The position numbers and the translations under genes were made by a program. The notes beneath the pieces were generated by a model, which saw only the letters and a program-made list of their open reading frames with translations, searched no databases and was not told where the DNA came from. Shown piece by piece: positions 48,001 through 56,375 of a stretch of 64,000 bases of DNA. This DNA comes from Dipteris shenzhenensis (lineage: Eukaryota; Polypodiophyta; Polypodiopsida; Gleicheniales): the NCBI GenBank assembly GCA_047967505.1, contig CM106538.1; one strand, 5' to 3'. Position 1 is the stretch's first letter; every line of letters begins with the position of its first letter.

Positions 48001-49719
48001 CACGGAAACCAACGGTCCCTGAGGTATATCTCTTTCACCTCGCAAGACATAAAGCACATCATTCATCTTGAATTGGTATACGTGCTTTTTCCAATCAATG
48101 GCTGGATTCTTCCTAGAATGCCACGCCATTCCCAGGGCTATATCCGCATGAGCAAGCTTGGTTATTTCAAAATCAAGCTTCTCAGTATAGTCCTGAATCC
48201 GAAGCTCCAACTGGGTAACCCTTTGGTCCCATACTTCAGTTGAACTTCCATCAGCCATCCTGACTGTATACGCATAGTCAGATGGACTTGTCTTTAATTT
48301 CAGCCTCTTCACGAGCTTGGAGTTAATCACATTGTGAGTTGACGCTGAGTCAAACAACACAATGACATCATGACTGGCCACTTGCCCTTTCATTTTGATT
48401 AACTCCGTATCATTGAAGGCTGTATACCCCGTTGCTGCGGGCTTAGATAGGATGTTATCAGGTGCACTCGTCACTAACTTAGTAACAGACACACAGAACA
48501 AACAAGGTACTAACCTCTGAGAAGATCCCGCTAGCTGAATCTGCATCTCTTCCGCTCTGGGACTTCCCTGCATCTCCACGTCGCACTCTGAGATCACCAT
48601 CTCAGCCATCCGACGATCTTTATTACGTGGACAATCTCTCCACTGATGAGGTTGAAGGCAACCAAAGCATAAGCCTTCTCTCGCTTTTTCCCTTTGTTTC
48701 GGGTTCAAGGGAGACTTAGACCAAGCTCGGGCTGCCATTGGAGTTACTTTTCTCTTCACTCCAATGGTGGTACTTGGTTTGGGAGTTTCAGCCGGTCTCG
48801 CCTGCTTGGCTTGACCACTCGGCTGCGAACCACTCCCTTTACTAGTCCACTTCTTCTTAAACCCAGATTTCTTCGGATACCCATACTGGGTTCCGACCTG
48901 TGCAAACCCACTTGGCTTGCTGCCCTTGGCATCCTCGTAGTTCAAGGCTATAGCTATTGCATCATCTAGCGTGTTCGCGTACTTAGCTCGAACTTCCATT
49001 TTTATTCGGTCATTCAATCCAAATATGAAATCTTTCACTTGGATTGATTGAGGCAGGGGTTCGTCAACCTTCATTACACTCTCTCGAAACTTATCAGTGT
49101 ATTCTGCCACTGATAAATTTCTCTGACGCAGGTTCCTATATTGATCCCAAGCTCGGGATGCCTCGTCAGGAGGTAAGAAGTGTTTCCTGAACTCTCTTTT
49201 AAACCCCTCCCAGGTAGTGGATGCTATACCGTCTTTTTGTTGTTTAATCCACCACCGATCCGCCGCCTCACTAAACATATGGGTGGCCTCGCGGATCTTT
49301 TTGATGTCATTTCTGATCTCACAAATGGCGAACGCCTCGTCCCATTTGTGTAGCCAGGTCTCAATGACATCGGAGCTACGGTCGTTCATCCGACCAGAAT
49401 ACTTTTCCGGTCTGTAATTAGCAATATTTGGCACTTTAGCCTTCCTAGGCTCGACCGTATGGACACTAGACTCCGGTTCCATCGGAGCCTTTCCCTTCTC
49501 CTCTCGAGAAGGTCTGGCAGACATACTCTGGAGTGCTCTCCTAAGTTCGGACTGCCCTGCATTGGCTTGTAACTGCTGTGCTAACAACTGTTGCAAGGCA
49601 TCTTCCAGCAATGCAATCCTGCCAGATAACGTATGAGCTACTGGGCGCGATCCCTGCTGGGTCGGCCGGACTCCTGATTCACCAGGGTCCCTCTTGGAAG
49701 CTCCTTCTTCTGCTTCCAT
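45016..49719 (-). CDS. Ty3/gypsy chromovirus gag-pol polyprotein, intact, 1567 aa
   Basis: One uninterrupted frame. Order: Gag domain about 100-265; zinc knuckle C351-C354-H358-C363, spaced CX2CX3HX4C, one residue shorter than usual; protease FDSAS at 456-460 (DSA in place of the usual DSG); reverse transcriptase 690-860 with D740 and FIDD (D804, D805); RNase H with D951; integrase with H1149, H1157, C1187, C1190 and catalytic D1220, D1281, E1317 (exact DX35E); and a chromodomain-like tail about 1513-1560 (ILDRGT-VLVAWHG-ATWE-FPDF). All key RT, RNase H and integrase residues are present. The start at 49719 is the first Met after an A-rich leader. In this copy the frame lies inverted between LTRs and lacks a correctly oriented 5' LTR promoter, so normal expression is unlikely. 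Confidence 0.96.
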   Translation of the reverse strand: MEAEEGASKRDPGESGVRPTQQGSRPVAHTLSGRIALLEDALQQLLAQQLQANAGQSELRRALQSMSARPSREEKGKAPMEPESSVHTVEPRKAKVPNIANYRPEKYSGRMNDRSSDVIETWLHKWDEAFAICEIRNDIKKIREATHMFSEAADRWWIKQQKDGIASTTWEGFKREFRKHFLPPDEASRAWDQYRNLRQRNLSVAEYTDKFRESVMKVDEPLPQSIQVKDFIFGLNDRIKMEVRAKYANTLDDAIAIALNYEDAKGSKPSGFAQVGTQYGYPKKSGFKKKWTSKGSGSQPSGQAKQARPAETPKPSTTIGVKRKVTPMAARAWSKSPLNPKQREKAREGLCFGCLQPHQWRDCPRNKDRRMAEMVISECDVEMQGSPRAEEMQIQLAGSSQRLVPCLFCVSVTKLVTSAPDNILSKPAATGYTAFNDTELIKMKGQVASHDVIVLFDSASTHNVINSKLVKRLKLKTSPSDYAYTVRMADGSSTEVWDQRVTQLELRIQDYTEKLDFEITKLAHADIALGMAWHSRKNPAIDWKKHVYQFKMNDVLYVLRGERDIPQGPLVSVMEIRKAQVESLYLCTASVESVDESSASTDVTQSDEMAKLANLITEEFSECFRDELPYGLPPERKVQHKIELIPGAEPVNRPPYRMSFTEEAEVRRQLEEYLKLGQIQPSFSPFASPVILKRKKDDTFRLCIDYRALNNITVKHRYPMARIDDLLDALHGAVIFSKIDLKCGYHQIRIRAEDVHKTAFRSRFGHYEFWVMPFGLTNAPATFVMLMNDLLRPYIEKFVVHFIDDILIFSKSLTEHREHLRIVFSTLRKASLYVNKKKTILCMVRLEYLGFIITPQGVEMDPKKVAAILTWPIPQSLTALRSFLGFVQFYRRHIKGYSEIISPLTDLTSDKVPFIWGQNQQESFNTIKQAVVSGPVLKIVDPQKPLFLETDASGIAVGAVLLQEGRPVAFESKKLSPSQRNWPTHELELYAVIHALETWRHYLYGSEFYVDVDHDTLKHFCKQPDLRGRQARWAELMQEFNLTIRYRRGKDNKVADALSRIMHNLSFTVLESALMTEIRETQKVDEFVQSLWPKAHVLKPGENEKDDLASKKGQTYARYTIRDGMLVRNGKVVVPGQNDLRQRVIRQCHDDSPCAGHPGVEKTYDLVKRDFFWPKMKKHIHEYVTRCFSCQVSKAERVKPPGLLQPLEIPLSKWESISMDFIVGLPATQGGYNSILVVVDRLTKMAHFIPTRESISAPQVAELFIRHIFRLHGLPRSIVSDRDVRFTGHFWTAVFETLRTELGMSSGDHPETDGQTERVNQTLEDMLRAYVSLRQHTWDKWLPLLEFAYNDRKHSSTRFSPFELNYGYRPANPTIVGVPQKVPSAANFVVQMREMLALARANIHQAMDRAKVYADENRSIRVFEEGEKVFLRIPSHSKSLTSGECAKLSPRYCGPWLILKRVGSVAYKLELPQGCKVHPVFHVSRLKKFLHTGDSLIEGVVLFQEIEDIARRKPTRILDRGTMQIRNRKIPTVLVAWHGQRLSEATWESVYQLRRVFPDFIIEDADV

Positions 49720-49763
49720 TTGTTCAGTAGGTGTTTTGTTTTTGGGGTTTTTTTTTTTTTTAA
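49720..49763 (-). other. Truncated leader of the inverted gypsy body
   Basis: On the minus strand an A-run, CCCCAAAAACAAAACACC and then the gag ATG. No primer-binding site or sense LTR lies upstream; instead the leader runs straight into LTR 3 in the opposite orientation. Confidence 0.85.
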
Positions 49764-50230
49764 ACGCTCTAGCCGAGGTAGCATGACCTCGGAAGAATCA
49801 GTCGACATTTCCCTTATAGGATCTATTTTTGTAATCTATGTGTTTGCGCTTTATGTAAATGATCGGGAGGGATTAATGTCAAGGTCCTAGGTGAGGGCTG
49901 ATAGCACCAGACTAGATAGATCTGAGACCAGGGGCCTAGTGCAAAGAATGTGCCTAGGGGCAAGGAATTAAATGCATCCCAAGAGAGGGGTGAAATGTTG
50001 CATTAGAAAGGCCCTATATGGATGACATGTGGCATCTAGATCTATCTAGGGATTTGGGGTCTGTCAAAGCTTGAGAGAGAAGGGGAGAATAAAGGGATTT
50101 ACGTGATTTTGAGATAGCTCTCTCTCTCTCTCTCTCTTGCTGTGAAGCTTTGGCAGTTTGGCTGGGTGGAAGATCAAGGTGCTACTCCCGTGATCGGAAC
50201 TAGAGACTAGGATAGTAAATAGTGGTAACA
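49764..50230 (+). mobile_element. Gypsy LTR 3 (right LTR, plus orientation), lacking its first 4 bp
   Basis: Starts at ACGCTCTAGCC, so TGTT is missing, and ends GTGGTAACA. The rest matches LTR 1 with no difference that I could see. It is followed by AGCGA (50231-50235), the right target-site duplication. Confidence 0.95.
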
Positions 50231-52242
50231 AGCGATGGCATACAATAAAGCACTGAGAGGGCATCCTTGGCGGACTGAACAACGAAGAGTCCACTCATCA
50301 GAGATATCCCCAGAAAGAGTGCAAGTTGCATTGCTATCTGTGTAAAGCCAGTGAATAACTTGCTGCATTTTTGGTCCAAACCCCAAAGCTCGCATACTTT
50401 GCGAGATGAAATTCCATTGAACTGTGTCAAAGGCTTTTACAATATCTACCTGCAAGAGTAGAACATCCTGCTACGTGTATTTGGCATATTCAATCCCAAT
50501 ATAAGCATTGGCAATGTTATCTGTGATATGGTGACGTGGAACAAAGCCATATTGGGAGGGATGCAACCCATCATGCAAATAACCTTTAATACGATCAACC
50601 ACCATTTTGGCAATGATCTTGTAAATGACTAGCATGAGCGTGATTGGCTTCCAATCACCAAGTGAATCACATAGCTGCTTCTTTGGAATCAGCTTGAGAA
50701 GATCCTTTTTCCATGACACAGGCATTTGTTGATTTTGCCATGTTGCATTTACCATTTGCAGCAAGGTGAATTTAAGAAGATCTCAGAAAGCAAGAAAGAA
50801 TTCAACAGTGAGACCATCCCATCTTGGAAATTTTTATCTGCAACAGGATCTTAGTGCATCAGACAATTCCCTTTCAGTGAATGCATGTTCAAGGTCCAAA
50901 GCCTGAGCATTAGACAGAATTGGATGAACATGCTGCAAAAGAAGCTGGTGTGCAGACACGACCTGAGGAGAAAGAGTATCCACATGCTCAAAATGAGTGG
51001 AGAAGTGCTGCACACAAAAATCAACAAGCTCTGGACGAGATGTTGACCAAGAACCATTAGGCATCCGGATCTGACAGATATTGGTAGCTTGTCTTTTGCA
51101 GTGTAAGCTCTTTAAAAATTGCTAGGAAGAGCAGCCTTTATCCAAAAAAGCCCGTTGTTTGGATCGGGCTTCCCATTTAGAAAGCTTTTTGCAATCATTG
51201 GATTGAAGAGAGAATTCAGCCTGACATAAGAGCATGCTTTCCTCTGAAGACAAAGGGCGAAGATGAGCAAGCTTAGTCTAACTCTGACAAGTAAATTTGG
51301 CATGTGCTACAGTCTCCCTTGTGGCTTGCATATAGGATTTGCCACAATCTTGAAGAACTGCTTGCATTCGAGCAACAAAAGCCTGCCAGGCATAGTCCAA
51401 ATCAATGTGTATCTGACGAGAGAGAGGCTGAATAGCATCAGAGACCAAGGCTTTAAAGTCAGCATGCTCCAGATAACTATCATTAATCAGCAAAAGCCTT
51501 CGGCAAGGCAATCTGTCAGTGGGAAAATCATGTAAGGAAAGCCTCAACCAAAGAGGAGCATGATCCGAATGTGTGAAAGCATGATCAACCCAATTTGACA
51601 AGTAAAGGCATCACAATGCTGTGGATCAACCTGATACCATCTGTCCAAGCATGCCTGATAAGAAGATCGAGCATTATGCTGAAAGGTATAGCTCGGAAGC
51701 ATGGGCTGTAATTCCTTCCAGAGATCAACCAGGTGCAATTGAAGCAAAAAATCAGACCATGCATGTGTTTCAGAAGCCAACATATGAGTGTGGCCTGAGG
51801 TGTTGTCACCCGATTGAGGGGCATTATGAAAGTCACCACAAATGAAGGCATGTTGTCGCTATGGATAGCTATGCATGGCAGCAAAGATCAAAGCTCTATC
51901 ATGAGGAGATTGGGAGGCATAAACTGATGCAAATTCAAAAATTTCTCCTTGAACAAGGCATTGAACAATAATCCATCTACCATGGCGATCATTGAGAGCC
52001 ACAACAAGTTGAAGGTCGTGCTTTACCAAAAAAGCCACGCCAGAAAAGGAGTGTTCTCCAGCCTAGAAGATATCATAACTAGCAAAATGGCCTATCTGAG
52101 CAGCATACATATGCTGAGTATGCTCTTGCAAAGCAACTATATCAGGCTGCAATTGCTTGATATACATCCAAAACAGTTTCAATTTGCGACCATCACACAT
52201 TCCATGTACATTGAGAGTAACACACTTCAGATGATCAAGCAT
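50231..52242 (-). pseudogene. LINE A ORF2, N-terminal part (endonuclease and RT first half)
   Basis: From an ATG at about 52242 the minus strand reads an exonuclease-endonuclease-phosphatase domain: TLNVHGM, QPDIVALQE, and CGDFHNA near 51850. Then follows SNWVDHAFTHSDHAPLW (about 51590), the RT leader (50834-51064) and the RT fingers and palm (50231-50764: PKKQLCDSLGDWKPITLML, QYGFVPRHHITDN, VDIVKAFDTVQW, RQGCPLSALLYAIA). Stops and frame changes occur, for example at about 50470 and in the endonuclease. The downstream half lies left of the gypsy insertion. Confidence 0.85.
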
Positions 52243-52449
52243 ATTTACAGTTATGGGACAGGTATGTACAGCAACTAACGGGCTGTCTACGTGTGCGTTT
52301 CCACCTCAATGTCCGGGCCTCTGCCCTGGGATGAAGCATCAGCCTGAGGAGAGGACAAAAGTGCAGCAACTTCCTCTTCAAGAAACAAGGTCCGATTTGC
52401 GGTCACAGTAGCCCAGGTCAAGCCAACACCAGAGTTTTTAGCAGGTGTT

Positions 52450-53232
52450 TTCTCATGAGAGGATGCACCACTCCAAGTGTTTTCTCACGAGAGTGCGAGA
52501 AGGCAAAGGTCGCTTGGGGGAGATCACTTTGTGAGGAGTTTGCCATCCATCAGTCAAATTTTTGTCCTTCCCCTGAGGTGGAGAGGACAAAGGCACAGGA
52601 AGAGAAGCATTATCATTTGAGACAGCCGGGGCTTTGCCTTTGTCTTGAACATAGAAAAACTGTTTGACCCCTTTGTTTTTTACCACAGAAGAGGCATTTT
52701 CATTCTTATTCAAAGGATGAACCATTTCAGCTTGCACTGGCATCCGTGGAGCTCGAGAAGGGCATCGTGAAGCCATGTGCCCAAATTGCTTGCATTTAGC
52801 AAGCACTTGCAAACAGCCCCCACTTGAGCTTGTAAAAGGCACTCCCCATGGAAACATTATTTACGGTAATCGAATATGAAGCTGGAGTGGGATGATGTGT
52901 GTCCCACAAAATACAGAAGCGATTCGAATTTCCATTGGGTCACAGTGGACATACCACCTTACCGAGGGAAGCTGCAATTTTAGGTATAAGAGAAGACAAG
53001 CATTGAGGAAAATCCACAACTTCTACCCAAACAAGGCAACGATGCCGAATCAATGCTTGATAATCCCGGGTGGGAGACCAAGGCAAGACATGTACCATCT
53101 GCTGGCCATAGAAGAGAGGAGAGAGGTCGAGCAAAACCTGACGGTGCTCCTCATCAGCCATGATGATCTCAAAAAACCCCTCGCTGCATAATGAACTTTT
53201 TTGACATAAGAATTCGACATAAGAACCACCAC
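52450..53232 (-). pseudogene. LINE A ORF1 relic (DUF4283 domain and CCHC-like tail)
   Basis: The frame at 52940-53161 contains LDLSPLFYGQQMVHVLPW and RCLVWVEVVDFP, matching DUF4283 of plant L1 ORF1 proteins. The frame at 52453-52857 continues with CKQFGHMASRCP, the second half of a CCHC zinc knuckle, then a Ser/Pro/Lys-rich tail. The two are in different frames, so the gene is broken. Confidence 0.7.
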
Positions 53233-53539
53233 CCAGGGTTCGAGTCAGCTAATTCCCAACATCCGCTGCAATAGGCATCCGTCTTGGGAAGAAAATTATA
53301 ATGGCATGCTTTGCATACTCCTTAAGTGAATCAAAGATATCATCCACGTCCACCATGCTTAACCTCATAAACAAGCTGAGCCTCAGCAGAGGCATGAAGG
53401 GAATCATCTGAATTCATCACCTGCTTTTGTTTCTTGTTGGAAACCAACTTGTCTTTGTGAAAGGTTTTCTCATAGGAATAATCCGCCATTTGAATCTGGA
53501 AGGCTTGGAAGCAGCAAGGCTTTACAAAGAGGAAAGCAC

Positions 53540-53835
53540 ATCAGGTACATTAGCCGCAAAAATTATACGGACGGTTTGACAGTACGGCTTGTACGGATAG
53601 TATAGCCAACCTAACAGTACAGACACAGTACGGACAACCTGACATAAAAAGTACGGACACCTGATACTTGTACGGACCCCTGACACAGTACAGACACTTG
53701 ACACAATACGGAAAGCATACGGACGGGCGTACAGCTTGACACAATATGGACACTTGTACGGACACCTGACACATCACGGAAAGCATACGGACTCAGTATA
53801 GACACCTGTATGGACGGGTTGACAAAAAACGTATG
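53540..53835 (-). repeat. Repetitive 5' region of LINE A
   Basis: On the minus strand words of the type TGTCAGGTGTCCGTAC and CCGTATGCTTTCCGTA recur many times with small changes. The position, directly upstream of ORF1, suggests a 5' UTR or promoter array of the LINE. Confidence 0.6.
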
Positions 53836-54226
53836 GAACAAAAACAGGAATGTACGGATCCGAAACGGAACCACAACAGAACCTCGAAGGCATCAAACGG
53901 CGGGAGAAACGAGCAACTGTAGTGTGGGAGCACGTGGATTGGCGCGGGAACCCAAAAAGGGTGCAGGAAGCCCTAAACAAAGGGCACGCAGGGTGCTGGC
54001 TGCAAGTGAGTACGCAAACACACACACTACACACCACACCTTGCCACACTCACTTCAGCTTACTTGGTAAACTCACACCTTTTTTTTTTTTTTTTGGTGG
54101 GGTGAAATCTTTGATTGATTATATTATATGAGTAGCAACCTCAAAATAAGGTGCTACAGTTACATCAACTGAAAATTTCAGTATATGCCAAAAAGACCTC
54201 ATGATCTATGCAGCGGGTCTGCAAGC

Positions 54227-54344
54227 TGTTGGGGTAAAGGCACTGGCCACCCTTGTAACAGTATTAATCTAGTACTACTAAGTACACTAAGTACACATTG
54301 TACTTAGGTACTTAGTGGCCCTAGTCTTATCCATATATATACTA
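54227..54344 (+). mobile_element. Copia 5' LTR, truncated (first 118 of 234 bp)
   Basis: TGTTGGGGTAAAGGC to ATATATACTA matches 59811-59928 with no difference seen by eye. The second half of the LTR and the primer-binding site are replaced by unrelated GC-rich sequence. Confidence 0.93.
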
Positions 54345-54345
54345 A

Positions 54346-54576
54346 GGTCAAGAGAACATTGGGCGCCAGCTCGGGCTTTCGAAGCCAATAGTGCCCAACC
54401 AGGCGACTCTCGTCCGGATCCGCGATAACCCCGCCCTCGAGCTCCGCCATAGAGCGTAAGGCGCGCTGGAAGCGGGGCTCCATGGCGGCGACGAACTCAT
54501 CGGAGAATCCAATGCGGCTTACGTCGACGTAGAGGCCAAGGTCCTTATGCTAGTAGAGCCAGAAGAAAGTGCGGTG
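54346..54576 (-). pseudogene. PGI: Captured fragment of a glucose-6-phosphate isomerase gene
   Basis: The minus strand reads about 77 codons that match plant plastid-type phosphoglucose isomerase near its N-terminal region, including [30 protein letters not shown], and [20 protein letters not shown]. The enzyme interconverts glucose-6-phosphate and fructose-6-phosphate. A TAG at 54550-54552 stands where the family usually has Gln (WLY-Q-HK), and another stop lies upstream, so it is not coding now. It is markedly more GC-rich than the surrounding transposon and is antisense to the element. Its left end coincides with the break in the copia LTR. Confidence 0.8.
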
Positions 54577-54579
54577 GAT

Positions 54580-55640
54580 TCACTTGTAACATGTGGACCA
54601 AGGCGGACTTCATCGCCTATTGAGACGACACCGAAAACAAGCAGGCCTGTGAAGTGGTTTTTTCTCCTCCGGGATGACTGCTCATGTGATGACTTTTGAA
54701 GTGGGAGCTGTTCTTGAAGACAGTCAGTGACAAGTACACCGTACAAGTACAGCCAGCAGGCAATGTACCGTGCACAGATCTGTACTTGATACTTGCAGTG
54801 TATGCCTTGCTGGATGCACCTAAATGGATTTGCAGTCAGATGCCTTGTGAGCAGTAGCAGTTGATGCCATTTACTGTGTTAATGCACGGAATGTGCTGCC
54901 AATTCAAAGGGCTTTTGATGCTATTATGCTTGGGACAAATGCTTTAGCTTGTTGCTGCAAGTACAATCACTTTTGGTACAGATTTGGTCGATTTTGGCCA
55001 AGTTTGACTTTAGTCAAATTTGGGGCTTTTGTAGCCTGACCGGAAATCTGTCAAGTGGGAGCACTCTACATGCATCAGGCTATCTCGTAAAGCACTACTA
55101 TGCTTTGAAAGTGCAAATTTGACTTACAGTTTTTTTTTTTGGTCAAATGTCAATCTTTTAATTGGGGTCAAATCTCTGATTTTCTTCATGCTTTCAAAGG
55201 GCTTTTGAGCAATCTCACTTCCACACTGTGAATTCAGTTGGGGGGGAAGTTTCTGGAGCATATGGAGATCTAAAATCAGAGATCTTCATCCACAATCTGA
55301 GATTCACTGTTTTTTGACAGTCCGGGACTGTCAACCAGCAAGTTTGACCAGATTTCACTGTCAAAAAGGTCAAAAAGTACTGCTACCTTTTCAGAAAACA
55401 GTTCTGGGTTTTTTCTGGAGCACTTTGAAGGAGCTGTACCGCACTTTCGCCAGCAAAAAACACAGGACAGATTGCTGTACTGTTTCTGCAGCAAGTGGGA
55501 GAAAGACATTCAGTCGGTTTTATGCCACTGAAACAGTACCAAGTTCATTTTCTGATCGTACTTCCGCTGCGGGGGAATTTTCTTGGAGTAACTAGTGCTT
55601 AATTGCACGACTACAGGGAGTCAAACTCTATTTTCTTTAC
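54580..55640 (+). other. Copia leader region, no primer-binding site
   Basis: Sequence between the captured fragment and gag. No match to a tRNA 3' end was found. Frames here are short. The left 100-150 bp may still belong to the captured segment. Confidence 0.5.
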
Positions 55641-55641
55641 C

Positions 55642-56375
55642 ATGAGTTCCGGCAGCGATGTGTCGTCCTTGTTTCAGATAAAGAAGCTCGAAGGAGCTAA
55701 AAATTACGACATATGGAGGACACAATGCTACAATGTGTTGATGCAGAAGGACCAGTACAAACCTATAAAGGAGAAGGGTGTTAAGCCCTCCAACATTACT
55801 GATGAGCAGTGGGAGAAGATGGACGGCTTGGCCAGGTCGACCATTATGCTTACAGTTGTTGATTCACTGGTTGTAGGCATCAGGGATGAACCTACTGCGT
55901 GGGAGATGTGGCAACGTCTTGAGGATACTTATGCCAAGAAAAGTGCCACGGGAAAAGCTTACTGGCTAAAAAGCTTGTTGGTCTTCAAATGAAGGAGGGG
56001 ACAGCTATGTCCACTCATATTATTGAGTTTAACAGCATATTCAGCCAGGTGATCAACCAGGGGTTGAAGCTCGATGATGAGCTGAAAGCTACACTCATCC
56101 TATGTTCTCTACCTGAGTCATGGGACACATTCAGGACTTCTACCAGCAACTCAAAAACCATTCTGGTATTTGCAGATGTGGAGAGTGCTCTTCTACAGGA
56201 AGAGATGAACAGAAAGAACAATGCTATTGGGAAGTCAAATGCTTTGAATGCACGCAGCAGGTCCAAAACACGTGGTAAAGACAAAGAAAGAGAGAGGAGC
56301 AAGTCCCGCTCTAAGAGTGATCTTGTATGCAACTATTGTGGCAAGAAGGGACATATTGAGAAAAAGTGTTTTTAA
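55642..56375 (+). pseudogene. Copia gag, frameshifted
   Basis: ATG at 55642 starts MSSGSDVSSLFQIKKLEGAK, typical of TNT1-like gag. The frame runs out at 55990, but the sister frame continues KKLVGLQMKEG from about 55968, so there is a one-base shift in an A-run near 55963-55968. A CX2CX4HX4C zinc knuckle (CNYCGKKGHIEKKC) lies at 56328-56369. It ends at a TAA (56373-56375) after KCF; the same frame continues into pol, so this TAA is most likely a nonsense change from CAA. Confidence 0.85.

Larger units (their letters stand above)
43204..54079 (-). mobile_element. LINE A: L1-type element, split by the gypsy insertion
   Basis: The element reads on the minus strand: its poly-A tail is the T run at 43204-43214 and its 5' end lies close to 54060-54079. 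With the 6.2 kb gypsy insertion removed it is about 4.7 kb. Order on the minus strand: 5' repeat region, ORF1 (DUF4283, CCHC), ORF2 (endonuclease, RT, zf-RVT remnant), tail. The RT frame runs RQGCPLSALLYAIA up to 50231 and resumes THPMLQYIDH at 44037, confirming the insertion site. Several stops and an internal deletion make it inactive. LINE B to the right is a close relative. Confidence 0.85.

Noticed and set aside
53220-53250. tRNA B-box-like GGGTTCGAGTC
   Set aside because: It lies in LINE A near ORF1 and no cloverleaf could be drawn.
53540-53835. Possible CRISPR-like array (repeated TACGGAC words)
   Set aside because: Unit spacing and sequence are irregular, and the context is a plant LINE 5' end.
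54230-54345. Complete copia 5' LTR
   Set aside because: Only the first 118 bp match the right LTR; the rest is PGI-like sequence and no primer-binding site follows.
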